Positions 54,362 through 63,383 of a stretch of DNA of 64,000 nucleotides are shown in pieces. The notes beneath the pieces are model-generated. The model ran no database searches. It worked only from the letters and a program-made list of their open reading frames with translations, and had not been told where the DNA came from. A program made the position numbers and the translations under genes. Source of the stretch: Fidelibacterota bacterium (GTDB lineage Bacteria > Fidelibacterota > UBA8477 > JABMPR01); assembly GCA_016845065.1 (NCBI GenBank), contig JAERTG010000100.1, positions 43,360 to 107,359 on the forward strand, written 5' to 3'. Position 1 is the stretch's first letter. Each line of letters begins with the position of its first letter.

Positions 54362-55525
54362 TTATTTGATCCGATCCAATGTTTTATAGACAGACACCAG
54401 ACGATAGAGAAGTTTATCCTTATCATCTCCTTCAGATGATGAATCTCCCAATTTGGAATACTGTTTTAAGAGATCAGCTTTTTGTTTTTTCAACATCTCG
54501 ATGGATTCGTGTTTTAGGTCCTCGCTCTGCTGTGTCACAGAAACGAAGAGAGAAATCAGAATTGCCATGATTAAGACACCAGCGATTGCTAACTCAACAC
54601 CCGTATCAACTCTATTCTCAATAACAATTTTTCCAGTGCTTTGCTGCTCTGTATGATTGTGATCGTCAGTACCGGACTCCGACATCCCTTTACCAGAAAT
54701 CTGAAATTCCAACATGGTCCCAGCTTTAACACCTTCAATTGCATAAATAGCAAGACCATTCTCATTGTCCGTGCCTTCTCTTGATAGACCCGGGGCTGAA
54801 ATTGAAAGATCGAGAGGCATGGTGTAGATATGAAAATGGTCAATATCATATCCGACTATTTCGGTAAGAGTTGTTCCTTTTGGGTCATAGGCGGTATAAT
54901 ATGACAAATCAATTTCAGAAACACCGGGTTTGATGGGGTTTGGCAAGACCTGCCCATTTTCAGAGTCTATTGGTCCTGTTCTGACGGGCATGGTTCCACT
55001 TTTAAAAGTTAAATTTTCAAGTTCTGATACATTCTCCGGGACATACACCTTTGCTAAACCTGGAGTAGCGGCAAAAGTGACAGGAGGTATGGAATTATTT
55101 TCAAGAATTATTCGCTTTTGGATATATAGCTTTTCCTCAAACCCATAAATCACAAAGAATGGTACCGATACATTCACATCATGTATTGATTCTTTTGTAT
55201 CGTACACCGTCAGGGAGGTTTCCCAGGCTGTCACACCAGGTGTTGGGACAAACATCGCTGAATAGTTGACACTACCCAGAGTAGCTCGAACCAAATATTG
55301 ACTTTGACCACTAGAGACCACATCACTAAATGTAGTTGATTTAATGACATTGGTAGCCGAAGCAACTTCCACCATACCGGCTGTTAGATCCATGAGAACA
55401 ACGCGATCTGCCTTACCAGGCTGGTTGGCCGTTCCGTTCGTGATGTTCACTCTCAGATCACCTGCAGAGCTAATTCCAACTACCAGCAGTAGTATCAGGA
55501 GTTGTTGCATTAGTCGAGATTTCAT
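54362..55525 (-). CDS. Uncharacterised exported membrane protein of the ccm cluster
   Basis: 387 residues from ATG 55525, supported by AAGGAG six bases upstream and an ATGA overlap with the zinc-ribbon gene. It has a signal peptide (MQQLLILLLVVGISSAG), a beta-rich periplasmic region of about 300 residues (with YDIDHFHIYTMPLDLSI and a His-rich DDHNHTE stretch), one transmembrane helix (AIAGVLIMAILISLFVSV, about 315-335) and a coiled cytoplasmic tail (LKHESIEMLKKQKADLLKQYSKL). No family was recognised. Its position between ccmF and ccmA suggests a cytochrome c maturation role, possibly taking the place of missing CcmH/CcmI functions; this is inference. Confidence 0.7.
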   Translation of the reverse strand: MKSRLMQQLLILLLVVGISSAGDLRVNITNGTANQPGKADRVVLMDLTAGMVEVASATNVIKSTTFSDVVSSGQSQYLVRATLGSVNYSAMFVPTPGVTAWETSLTVYDTKESIHDVNVSVPFFVIYGFEEKLYIQKRIILENNSIPPVTFAATPGLAKVYVPENVSELENLTFKSGTMPVRTGPIDSENGQVLPNPIKPGVSEIDLSYYTAYDPKGTTLTEIVGYDIDHFHIYTMPLDLSISAPGLSREGTDNENGLAIYAIEGVKAGTMLEFQISGKGMSESGTDDHNHTEQQSTGKIVIENRVDTGVELAIAGVLIMAILISLFVSVTQQSEDLKHESIEMLKKQKADLLKQYSKLGDSSSEGDDKDKLLYRLVSVYKTLDRIK

Positions 55526-55947
55526 GACAACTCCTTTCCACATTTCATACAAAATTTTGCTTCAGTAAGATTCTCAGTTCCACATTCGGTGCAAAAAACA
55601 GCTGTTCGTTTTTTCGACTTCTTTTTTTTCTTCTTCTTTCCCAAGTGTTCCAGGTCGTTTTTAATGCGATCCATGAGTTTACTGGATTTTTGACTTTCAA
55701 GCTTCTCGATGACCCGCCCAGCCTCACTTAGAAATGATTGACGAATGATCTTAAAATCCTCTTCACTCAACCGACCCATGGCAAAATCAAATTCAAGATC
55801 TGCAATATTGCCATAAACCCGTTGCTTCTTATCAGCGAGTTCTTCAGCTTCCATATAGAGGGAGATCCAGGTACTGTCTTTCTTAAAAAGAGGCAGAACA
55901 ATCCATACAAGGAAAGATAATCCTATAAGATATGCAAAATAGCTCAT
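55522..55947 (-). CDS. CcmI-like N-terminal membrane protein with C-terminal zinc ribbon
   Basis: 141 residues. An N-terminal helix (YFAYLIGLSFLVWIVLPLF) is followed by a helical segment NIADLEFDFAMGRLSEEDFKIIRQSFLSEAGRVIEKLE, which resembles the D-E-D...GKLS..D pattern near the start of CcmI. After a Lys-rich linker comes a four-Cys zinc ribbon (FCTECGTENLTEAKFCMKCGKEL). Start ATG 55947 shares one base with the ccmF stop (TGATG) and has AGGAGG upstream. CcmI normally carries TPR repeats there, so the ribbon is a distinct architecture. A role in apocytochrome or thiol handling is inference. Confidence 0.75.
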   Translation of the reverse strand: MSYFAYLIGLSFLVWIVLPLFKKDSTWISLYMEAEELADKKQRVYGNIADLEFDFAMGRLSEEDFKIIRQSFLSEAGRVIEKLESQKSSKLMDRIKNDLEHLGKKKKKKKSKKRTAVFCTECGTENLTEAKFCMKCGKELS

Positions 55948-57929
55948 CACTCGCCTCCTGCCTTGGATTCACGAAGATTAGGCAGCATGGCGAACAAAGT
56001 CCCGATACCCATGATGAATGCACCAATCCATACCATACTGACAAATGGATTGCGATAAACCTGTACAATGACTTTGGTTCCATCATTATTCATACCGGAC
56101 AGAACAGCATAGATATCTTCCCGTATTGTTGAATAAATATCCACCTCAGTAGAAGGTTGTTCTGAGGCGAAATAAAAGCGCTTCTGGGGCGATATGGTAT
56201 CTATCAACCGATTATCACGATACATTTCCATTTCCAGAGTTTGGGAAGAATAGTTGTCGTTCTGCTCGTCAATAATTGTTAGCGCTTTAAAGGTGTAAGG
56301 TCCCAACTGAAATGAGTCACCCTCACCCACCTCTGCTCGTGTTTCAGTATTGAAGGCATTACCAGTGAATCCAACAAACATGACGACCATGGCAGCATGA
56401 ATTAAATAGCCACCATATCTACGCGTGTTTTTTCGCGATAGCATGTACATGGCCAAGAAGAAATTCTCACCAGAATTTTTCTTTCGGATATTTGCACCTT
56501 TAACGAATTCTACGACAATCGTCCACATTACAAAAAATGAGATGGCAAATGAACCCAAAGCCCAGCCATCACGGATACCAAACGCAAAGAGAATTGCTAT
56601 GAAAATGATACTACCCAGAGTTGGCCATCCAAAACTGCGCTTTAGGGTCTCTACCGATGTATGACGCCAGGCTAACAGCGGACCGGCACCTGTTAAAAGG
56701 AGTAACGCTAGACCAATAGGAATCATGATATTATTGAACCAGGGAGGTCCTACAGTGATCTGGTCCCCAGTGAAGAGTTCGCTGATTACAGGAAACATGG
56801 TTCCCCATAGAACAGCAATCGTGGCGAGAAGAAAGAGTAAGTTATTGAAAAGGAAACCACTTTCTCTTGAAACAAGAGATTCCATCTCTTCGTCGGGCTT
56901 TAGATCTTTCCGTCGGTAAATGAGCAGGCTGAGGCTAAAGATGATACCCATACTCAAAAAGACAGCGAATGCTGGTCCTAATCCCGAATTGGCAAAAGCA
57001 TGGACTGAACTCACAATGCCACTTCGAGTCAGGAAAGTACCAAAGATGGCCAGTAAATATGTGGAAATTACCAGAGCCATATTCCAAATTTTTAACATGC
57101 CTTTCCGCTCTTGAATCATTACGGAGTGCAGATACGCTGTGGATGTCAACCAGGGTAATAAGGAAGCGTTCTCAACTGGATCCCAAGCCCAGTATCCACC
57201 CCAACCAAGCTCCACATAGGCCCATTTACCTCCGAGGATAATTCCTACTGCCAGAAACCCCCATGTTGTCAGTGCCCAACGTCTGGTAGTATGAATCCAC
57301 CCTGAACCCAGTTTCCCAGTAATCAGGGCTGCTATTGCGAACGCGAACGGAACGACTGAACCAACATACCCGATAAACAAGACGGGTGGATGAATTACCA
57401 TTGCAGGATGTTGTAATAATGGATTTAGTCCATGTCCATCACGTGCAGTGAATTCCTGAAGGGTATTACCAAAGTCCTGATAAAGTGTCTGAAATGGATT
57501 TGAGATAAAGACACTCAGGATTGAAAAGAAAACCATGGTCGTTGCCATGACAAAAAGTACATATGGCATCAGATCATTATTCTTATGACGATGCTGATAA
57601 GCTACGATAGCACTGAATATGGTCACGATCCATGTCCACAATAACAATGAACCGTTATGTCCAGCCCACAATGCAACGATTTTATAAAAGAGGGGCAACG
57701 CAAAATTCGTATTACTCGCAACATACTCGATGGAGAAATCACTGGTAACCAATAGATATTCAAGTGCCAGTACGGCTAGAGTTGTCACTGCAAAAGCTGC
57801 GTATGCTCCTCTTCTAGCGGCTTCTAATAACCCTCTGCGTTTGGTTATACCTGCCGCCAGTGCTGTAAGTGCGGTAAACACGCTTACGGGGAAAAGAAAA
57901 AATAAAAGAATGTTTCCTAAATCAGCCAT
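55947..57929 (-). CDS. ccmF: Cytochrome c heme lyase CcmF
   Basis: 660 residues, about 14-15 membrane helices. The WWD heme-binding motif WGGYWAWDPVENASLLPWL is present (about residues 232-250), with conserved His in GHNGSLLLW, QHPAMVIHPPVLFIGYVG and YLHSVMIQE, and a periplasmic domain before the last helix. CcmF joins heme from CcmE to the CxxCH cysteines of apocytochromes in the periplasm. The gene is preceded by ccmE and overlaps the zinc-ribbon gene by one base. Confidence 0.96.
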   Translation of the reverse strand: MADLGNILLFFLFPVSVFTALTALAAGITKRRGLLEAARRGAYAAFAVTTLAVLALEYLLVTSDFSIEYVASNTNFALPLFYKIVALWAGHNGSLLLWTWIVTIFSAIVAYQHRHKNNDLMPYVLFVMATTMVFFSILSVFISNPFQTLYQDFGNTLQEFTARDGHGLNPLLQHPAMVIHPPVLFIGYVGSVVPFAFAIAALITGKLGSGWIHTTRRWALTTWGFLAVGIILGGKWAYVELGWGGYWAWDPVENASLLPWLTSTAYLHSVMIQERKGMLKIWNMALVISTYLLAIFGTFLTRSGIVSSVHAFANSGLGPAFAVFLSMGIIFSLSLLIYRRKDLKPDEEMESLVSRESGFLFNNLLFLLATIAVLWGTMFPVISELFTGDQITVGPPWFNNIMIPIGLALLLLTGAGPLLAWRHTSVETLKRSFGWPTLGSIIFIAILFAFGIRDGWALGSFAISFFVMWTIVVEFVKGANIRKKNSGENFFLAMYMLSRKNTRRYGGYLIHAAMVVMFVGFTGNAFNTETRAEVGEGDSFQLGPYTFKALTIIDEQNDNYSSQTLEMEMYRDNRLIDTISPQKRFYFASEQPSTEVDIYSTIREDIYAVLSGMNNDGTKVIVQVYRNPFVSMVWIGAFIMGIGTLFAMLPNLRESKAGGE

Positions 57930-57954
57930 TTAACTAAATCCTAACTGTATATAT

Positions 57955-58374
57955 TTAAATCTCAGGGGAAGAATAATCGGCTTCGTACTTCGAAGCGCAT
58001 TTTGCCTGTATACGTTCTGCGTTGAACACGCCATCTTGCTGCAGTTTACCTGAAACAATTACTTCTGCGTCCATATCATTATTGAAAGTGTCTGGAATAG
58101 GATCTTTTCCTATATAATGGATACTTAATTCTGAATTCCCTTCAGTGATAACAAAATCCAAATCAAGGTTGTTTCTGACAATGCTACCCTTTTTCAGGTC
58201 ACCATTAACCTTGAGCGTCATAGCATAAGCCCTGGATCCTAACATCTTTACTTCACTCACACTTTTTGAGTAAGACATGGTGGTATCTTCTTTCATACCT
58301 TGAATCGCCAGAACAATCACGGCGACAATTATGACTAAAGAACCTATTACAAATTTCATTTTCTTACTATTCAA
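57955..58374 (-). CDS. ccmE: Cytochrome c maturation protein CcmE, Cys-type
   Basis: 139 residues. An N-terminal membrane anchor (KFVIGSLVIIVAVIVLAIQGM) is followed by the OB-fold of CcmE (VNGDLKKGSIVRNN, LDLDFVITEGNSELSIHYIGKDPIPDTF, VIVSGKLQQDGVFNAERIQAKC). The heme-attachment residue is Cys126 in CASKY rather than the usual His of the H-D-x-x-Y motif. This CxxxY form is known from Desulfovibrio and archaea, where it goes with ccm clusters lacking CcmH. TTG 58374 is chosen because AGGAG lies 9 bases upstream; ATG 58359 is the alternative. Confidence 0.93.
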   Translation of the reverse strand: MNSKKMKFVIGSLVIIVAVIVLAIQGMKEDTTMSYSKSVSEVKMLGSRAYAMTLKVNGDLKKGSIVRNNLDLDFVITEGNSELSIHYIGKDPIPDTFNNDMDAEVIVSGKLQQDGVFNAERIQAKCASKYEADYSSPEI

Positions 58375-58390
58375 TGGATTTCACTCCTAT

Positions 58391-59194
58391 TTATGATTTA
58401 AATACATTCATAATTTTTTCTGTCCAGGACAATGTCGTGGGCTCAAGATGCACAGGATAGACTTCTACATGCTCTCCTCTGAGAATCTTTCCCGGATTAT
58501 CCTTTAGCAAAAGATCTGCGTAATCAACGCCGTATCTATCTGATAACCAGTCATATCCCGGCTTTGAGTAAAGTGCCCTGGCCTGCATATTATGACTATC
58601 GCTTCCAACCAAATGCACTGCATCTTTATCGAACAGAAAATTTGCGAGTTTCTCGCTATTTGGTCCAAGAGTACCCATAAATGAGCCAATGTCTAACTGT
58701 GTAGGACATCCCATATTGATTAACTCTTCCAACCTTTTGGGGTCCCTTTGCCATGGCTTAATACGCTCAGGATGGGCAATGATTGGAATAATCCCCTTGC
58801 GTGTGATCTCATAGATGATTCGTTCAAGGTTGTTTGGAACGGAATGAAATGAGAATTCAAGGAGGAGGTATTTACCACCGATAAGGACTTCAAGTTCATC
58901 GAGAATGATGGGCAACATGTCCTGGTATCGCACTTCTGCTGCAACAGTAACCTCAACGGGAAGTTCATGAGCTTTGATGAGCTCCATGACCGTTTTTGTG
59001 CCCTTTTCAATCTTAGCTTTCCATTCTCCAGTCCCCTTGATAATATCAGCTTCATATAAGTGCGGGGTTAAAACAAGATGTCCTACGCCCTGCTTAACTG
59101 CTTCTTTTAGCATAGATAGTGCCATATCGTCATTTTTGGCACCATCATCTACTGCTGGAAGCATGTGATTATGAATATCTACTATTTTGGAGAT
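58391..59194 (-). CDS. PHP-domain phosphatase (CpsB/YwqE type)
   Basis: About 267 residues if started at ATC 59194. The metal site is visible in order: DIHNHMLPAVDDGAKN, LVLTPHLYEADI, AAEVRYQDM, LLLEFSFHSVP, IIPIIAHPERIKPWQ and HLVGSDSHNMQAR. This is the manganese-dependent tyrosine-phosphatase subfamily of PHP enzymes linked to capsule control (CpsB/YwqE). The first ATG in frame (59164) would cut off the essential HNH metal ligands; no ATG, GTG, TTG or CTG lies between the preceding stop and HNH. ATC at 59194, with AGAGG five bases upstream, gives a normal N-terminus (x-SKIVDIHNH). It begins 9 bases after the mutase stop. Confidence 0.87.
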   Translation of the reverse strand: MSKIVDIHNHMLPAVDDGAKNDDMALSMLKEAVKQGVGHLVLTPHLYEADIIKGTGEWKAKIEKGTKTVMELIKAHELPVEVTVAAEVRYQDMLPIILDELEVLIGGKYLLLEFSFHSVPNNLERIIYEITRKGIIPIIAHPERIKPWQRDPKRLEELINMGCPTQLDIGSFMGTLGPNSEKLANFLFDKDAVHLVGSDSHNMQARALYSKPGYDWLSDRYGVDYADLLLKDNPGKILRGEHVEVYPVHLEPTTLSWTEKIMNVFKS

Positions 59195-59203
59195 ACAGAC
59201 CTC

Positions 59204-60865
59204 TTAAAATACTGGTGTTTCAGTATAGGTTCCATAAACTGATTTCATTGCTTCAACCATCTCGCCAAGTGTTGCTGACTGCCGTACTGCTTCAAGTAGA
59301 GGTGGCATCACATTTTCGCCCGACTCACATGCCTTCGAAAGATCGGCGAGTGCTTTTTCGGTTTTAGCTTGAGTCCTGCTAGCTCTGAGAGATTTGACCT
59401 TTGAAACCTGATTTTCTTCTACGGATTTATCAATTTTGAGAACTGGGATATCAATTGTCTCATTTTCACGAATAAATGCATTCACTCCAACAATAACTCG
59501 TTTTTTCTCATCGTACTTGCGAGCGACATCATAGGCGGCTTTTCCAATTTCACGTTGGAAGTAACCCACTTCGATGGCTGCAACCACACCACCTAACTCA
59601 TCTATAGTCTCAAAATATTTTTCTGCTTCAGCTTCCATTTTATCTGTCATGGCTTCCACATAATAAGAGCCACCCAATGGGTCAATTGTTGATCCAACCC
59701 CTGTCTCATAAGCAATCACCTGCTGAGTCCTCAGAGCAATCTCCACACTCTTCTCTGTTGGCAGAGCCAAAACTTCATCCATTGAATTGGTATGAAGGGA
59801 CTGGGTCCCACCTAATACGCCTGCAAGCGCCTCATAGGCGGTTCTCACAATGTTGTTTTCTGGTTGAGGAGCCGTCAAACTATGCCCTGCAGTCTGCGTA
59901 TGAAATCGGAGCATCCAGGAACGGGGATCCTTTGCGCCATATTTTTCCTTCATGCGCTTGGCATAGATTCTTCTGGCTGCACGAAACTTTCCAATTTCCT
60001 CAAAGAAATCAATATGAGAATTAAAAAAGAAACTTAGTCGACGGGCAAACTTGTCTACATCCAATCCTCTTTCAATGGCTGCTTCAACATAAGCAAACCC
60101 ATCAGCGAGAGTAAATGCCAACTCCTGAGCAGCAGTTGAACCAGCTTCTCGTATATGGTACCCGGATATTGATATCGTGTTGTATGCAGGCATGTGGTCA
60201 GTGCACCATTCAATCATATCTGTGATAATGTGCATGGAGGGCTCAGGAGGAAAAATGAACTCTTTTTGAGCAATGTATTCTTTGAGAATGTCGTTCTGAA
60301 GCGTCCCATGGAGTTTTTCAGACGAAACACCCTGTCTTTCACCAACTACAACATACATAGCGAGGAGAATGATGGCTGGACCATTAATGGTCATTGAAGT
60401 CGAGACCTGATCCAGGGGTATTCCATCGAATAGGGTCATCATATCATCAATAGAGTTGATGGAAACACCACAGTGTCCAACCTCACCGAGTGATAGAGCA
60501 TGATCTGAATCGTATCCCATAAGGGTTGGCATATCAAATGCGACACTCAATCCGGTCTGTCCCTGCTCAAGTAAAAATTTGAACCTTTTATTGGTATCCT
60601 CAGGAGTTCCAAATCCGGCAAACTGTCTCATCGTCCATAATCGGCCACGATACATGTTAGGATGTACACCTCGTGTAAATGGAAATTCGCCAGGGAATCC
60701 AATCTTTTCTGTATACTGCTCCAAGTCCTGGCTCTCTTCATCTGGAAGATATAGCAGATCATTGGGTAGTCCAGAAACCGTATCGTAGTCATACTCACGC
60801 TCTTTTGATTCAGAAACCTTCTGTTTCCAACGTTTTAGGCTATCCTGGTAGGATTGATCAGACAT
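59204..60865 (-). CDS. Acyl-CoA mutase large subunit (methylmalonyl-CoA mutase alpha-type)
   Basis: 553 residues of the TIM-barrel substrate domain: [27 protein letters not shown] (residues about 64-90), [61 protein letters not shown] and [15 protein letters not shown]. The C-terminal B12-binding domain (DxHxxG) is absent, so a separate small subunit must be encoded elsewhere, as in archaeal and some bacterial mutases. The substrate is likely methylmalonyl-CoA/succinyl-CoA, but related mutases (isobutyryl-, ethylmalonyl-CoA) cannot be excluded. Confidence 0.93.
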   Translation of the reverse strand: MSDQSYQDSLKRWKQKVSESKEREYDYDTVSGLPNDLLYLPDEESQDLEQYTEKIGFPGEFPFTRGVHPNMYRGRLWTMRQFAGFGTPEDTNKRFKFLLEQGQTGLSVAFDMPTLMGYDSDHALSLGEVGHCGVSINSIDDMMTLFDGIPLDQVSTSMTINGPAIILLAMYVVVGERQGVSSEKLHGTLQNDILKEYIAQKEFIFPPEPSMHIITDMIEWCTDHMPAYNTISISGYHIREAGSTAAQELAFTLADGFAYVEAAIERGLDVDKFARRLSFFFNSHIDFFEEIGKFRAARRIYAKRMKEKYGAKDPRSWMLRFHTQTAGHSLTAPQPENNIVRTAYEALAGVLGGTQSLHTNSMDEVLALPTEKSVEIALRTQQVIAYETGVGSTIDPLGGSYYVEAMTDKMEAEAEKYFETIDELGGVVAAIEVGYFQREIGKAAYDVARKYDEKKRVIVGVNAFIRENETIDIPVLKIDKSVEENQVSKVKSLRASRTQAKTEKALADLSKACESGENVMPPLLEAVRQSATLGEMVEAMKSVYGTYTETPVF

Positions 60866-60886
60866 AATTGTATCAACTCCTGATAA

Positions 60887-62764
60887 TTATGGTGTCAAAG
60901 CAAGAATAGAAGCGGCTACTTCTTCCGATGTCAGCTTCACTTCGGCTAGTAATTGTGCCCGAGAACCATGGGTCACAAATCTATCTGGAAGGGTATGTGA
61001 ATGTATCCTGGCGCAGTTTTCTACGGGTTCAGCATATGCCTTTATGGTCTGAGCCAGACTTCCTGGGTAATTGTTCTCCTCGATGACTACGATATGCCTA
61101 TTTGTCTTCATCAAAGACAAGAGCATATCCTCATCAAATGGCTTGATGAATTTAGCATCGATGTAACTGGCGTTTACGCCTTCAGCAGCGAGGATTTTAA
61201 CTGCTCCTTCAGCTACCGGGTTCATCGATCCTACAGCAACTACGGCAATATCCTTACCCTCTGAGAGTATTTCCCATTTTCCGAGTTCAATCGCCTTACT
61301 CTTAATTGTTTTTCTGTTTTTAATAGCTGACGCTTTTGGATAACGGATGAAGAAGGGACCGTCATCATGGTTGAGAGCGGTTTGCATGACGTGACGCAAT
61401 TCCTCTCCATCTCGCGGAGCTGCAACCACAGCACCAGGGATGCTGGATAGATATGACAGATCCAGGACACCATGGTGCGTGGGTCCATCTTCACCAACAA
61501 GTCCAGCCCGATCAAGCATAAAGATGACAGGTAGTTTCTGAACAGCAATATCATGTACTAACATGTCATATGCACGTTGTAAAAATGTGGAATATATAGC
61601 TACAAAGGGTTTCAACCCTCTAGCTGCTAATGCAGCTGCAAAAGTAACAGCATGACCCTCAGCTATACCAACATCATAGAATCGATCAGGATGCTCATCT
61701 GCAAAACCCGAGAGTCCCGTACCATCTCGCATGGCAGCCGTCACTGCTACGATACGTTTATCCTTCTTTGCCAAACTGGTGAGTTCATCTCCGAATACAT
61801 TCAGAAATGGTGGAACTTCTTCCTTGGAATTTGGCTTTCCAGGTTTCGCAGCTGGACCGATTCCATGGAATTTTACCGGATTTTCTTCAGCCTGGGCAAA
61901 ACCTAGACCCTTTTTAGTAATGATATGCAAAATAACCGGGGTATTGATATCCTTAATATTTTCCATAGTAGAAATGAGGAGGGGTAAATCATTCCCATCA
62001 ATTGGACCAAAATACCTAATCCCCATCTCATCAAAAATCACACCTGGAACCAATAGGTTTTTGAGACTTTCCTCGACCTTTTTCATTCCCGTTCTCACGG
62101 TGTTTTTTCCAATGGGCAATTTCCCAGTAACGTTCCACAGTTCGTCACGAACCCTGTTATAGAGAGGATTTGTAGTGATTTTTGAAAGGTACTTGGACAT
62201 GGCACCTACATTGGGTGAAATAGACATCTCGTTGTCATTGAGAATGATCATCATCTTAGTTCTCAGATGGCCGAGATTATTCAGACCTTCAAATGATAGT
62301 CCACCGGTCAACGCACCATCACCAATGACAGAAATTACCTGATGGTTTTCACCTTTGATGTCTCGAGCTGCAGCAAAACCCACACCTGCTGAAATGGAAG
62401 TGGATGCATGTCCTGCACCATAAATATCATGCTCACTTTCCATCGGTTTACAAAAGCCAGATATACCACCGTATTGACGAATAGTTTTTAGGGCTTCCCG
62501 CCGACCTGTCAATATTTTGTGCGCATATGCCTGATGCCCAACATCCCAAATGATCTTGTCATTTGGTGAATCGAATACCTTGTGAAGGGCTACCGATAGT
62601 TCCACGACACCAAGGGTTGGTGCTAGATGACCACCTGTCTCAGAAACAACTTCAATAGTGTAGTCTCTTACTTCCTGGCACAATTGAAGCAAACTTTCTT
62701 CAGACAACGACTTTACATCAGCTGGAGAATCAATGGTTTCTAATAATTTATATTTATCCGACAT
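60887..62764 (-). CDS. dxs: 1-deoxy-D-xylulose-5-phosphate synthase
   Basis: 625 residues, complete. The N-terminal TPP domain has GHLAPTLGVVELSVALHKVF, DVGHQAYAHKILTGR and the GDGALTGG...N TPP/Mg motif (about 150-180). The pyrimidine domain follows with DVGIAEGHAVTFAAALAARGLKPFVAIYSTFLQRAYDML, DRAGLVGEDGPTHHGVLDLSYL and a C-terminal transketolase-like domain ending in SILALTP. It condenses pyruvate with glyceraldehyde-3-phosphate, entering the MEP isoprenoid route. It needs TPP from the thiN product and follows pdxT by 7 bases. Confidence 0.97.
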   Translation of the reverse strand: MSDKYKLLETIDSPADVKSLSEESLLQLCQEVRDYTIEVVSETGGHLAPTLGVVELSVALHKVFDSPNDKIIWDVGHQAYAHKILTGRREALKTIRQYGGISGFCKPMESEHDIYGAGHASTSISAGVGFAAARDIKGENHQVISVIGDGALTGGLSFEGLNNLGHLRTKMMIILNDNEMSISPNVGAMSKYLSKITTNPLYNRVRDELWNVTGKLPIGKNTVRTGMKKVEESLKNLLVPGVIFDEMGIRYFGPIDGNDLPLLISTMENIKDINTPVILHIITKKGLGFAQAEENPVKFHGIGPAAKPGKPNSKEEVPPFLNVFGDELTSLAKKDKRIVAVTAAMRDGTGLSGFADEHPDRFYDVGIAEGHAVTFAAALAARGLKPFVAIYSTFLQRAYDMLVHDIAVQKLPVIFMLDRAGLVGEDGPTHHGVLDLSYLSSIPGAVVAAPRDGEELRHVMQTALNHDDGPFFIRYPKASAIKNRKTIKSKAIELGKWEILSEGKDIAVVAVGSMNPVAEGAVKILAAEGVNASYIDAKFIKPFDEDMLLSLMKTNRHIVVIEENNYPGSLAQTIKAYAEPVENCARIHSHTLPDRFVTHGSRAQLLAEVKLTSEEVAASILALTP

Positions 62765-62771
62765 GGATAGA

Positions 62772-63374
62772 TTACCTCGATTTTAAAACGATTTCATCCA
62801 CAAAATATTTATGGATACCTGGATCTTCAGTGAGCTCAGGATGAAAAGATGCTACTAATACATTGTCCTGCCGCATCAGAACTGGATCAGCACCAAACAC
62901 TGCCAGTGATTGCACAGTTGGCTTGATTTCTCGAAACTTTGGAGCACGAATAAAAATAGCGTGGAAGTCGTGATCCAGCATAGATGGAATAATAAGGGAT
63001 GTCTTGAAAGATTCAATCTGTCGACCATAAGCGTTGCGTTCGGCCTTGTAATCAATCCTATTAAAGCAATGCACTCTCTCATCATCAATCTGTTGCCCCA
63101 GTAAAATAGCCCCGGCGCATGTCCCAAATACAGGCATTGTTTTCAATACCTCGTTCATGGGTTCCCACAGTCCTTCTTCTTCGAGAAGCAAGGTCATGGT
63201 AGTTGATTCACCACCTGGTAGAATCAAAGCATCTATAAGCTTCAAATCTTCAGGCTCACGAACAGCTCGACACTTAATGCCGAGTTTTCCCATACTGAAT
63301 GCATGTTTAGCGAAGCTGCCCTGGAGGGCTACAACGCCAATTGTTAGATTATCATATTCTGGTCGATCAGTCAA
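62772..63374 (-). CDS. pdxT: Pyridoxal 5'-phosphate synthase glutaminase subunit PdxT
   Basis: 200 residues. Class I glutaminase features are LTIGVVALQGSFAKHAF, LILPGGESTTMTLLLEE, the nucleophile Cys in PVFGTCAGAILLG (about residue 84) and the His-Glu pair in VASFHPELTED. It supplies ammonia to PdxS for ribose-5-phosphate-dependent PLP synthesis. Located 9 bases after pdxS in the standard pdxS-pdxT order. Confidence 0.97.
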   Translation of the reverse strand: MTDRPEYDNLTIGVVALQGSFAKHAFSMGKLGIKCRAVREPEDLKLIDALILPGGESTTMTLLLEEEGLWEPMNEVLKTMPVFGTCAGAILLGQQIDDERVHCFNRIDYKAERNAYGRQIESFKTSLIIPSMLDHDFHAIFIRAPKFREIKPTVQSLAVFGADPVLMRQDNVLVASFHPELTEDPGIHKYFVDEIVLKSR

Positions 63375-63383
63375 AATTGCTCC

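Noticed and set aside
58391..59164. PHP phosphatase starting at ATG 59164
   Set aside because: That start would delete the DIHNH metal ligands; a preceding in-frame non-canonical start with a ribosome site fits the family better.
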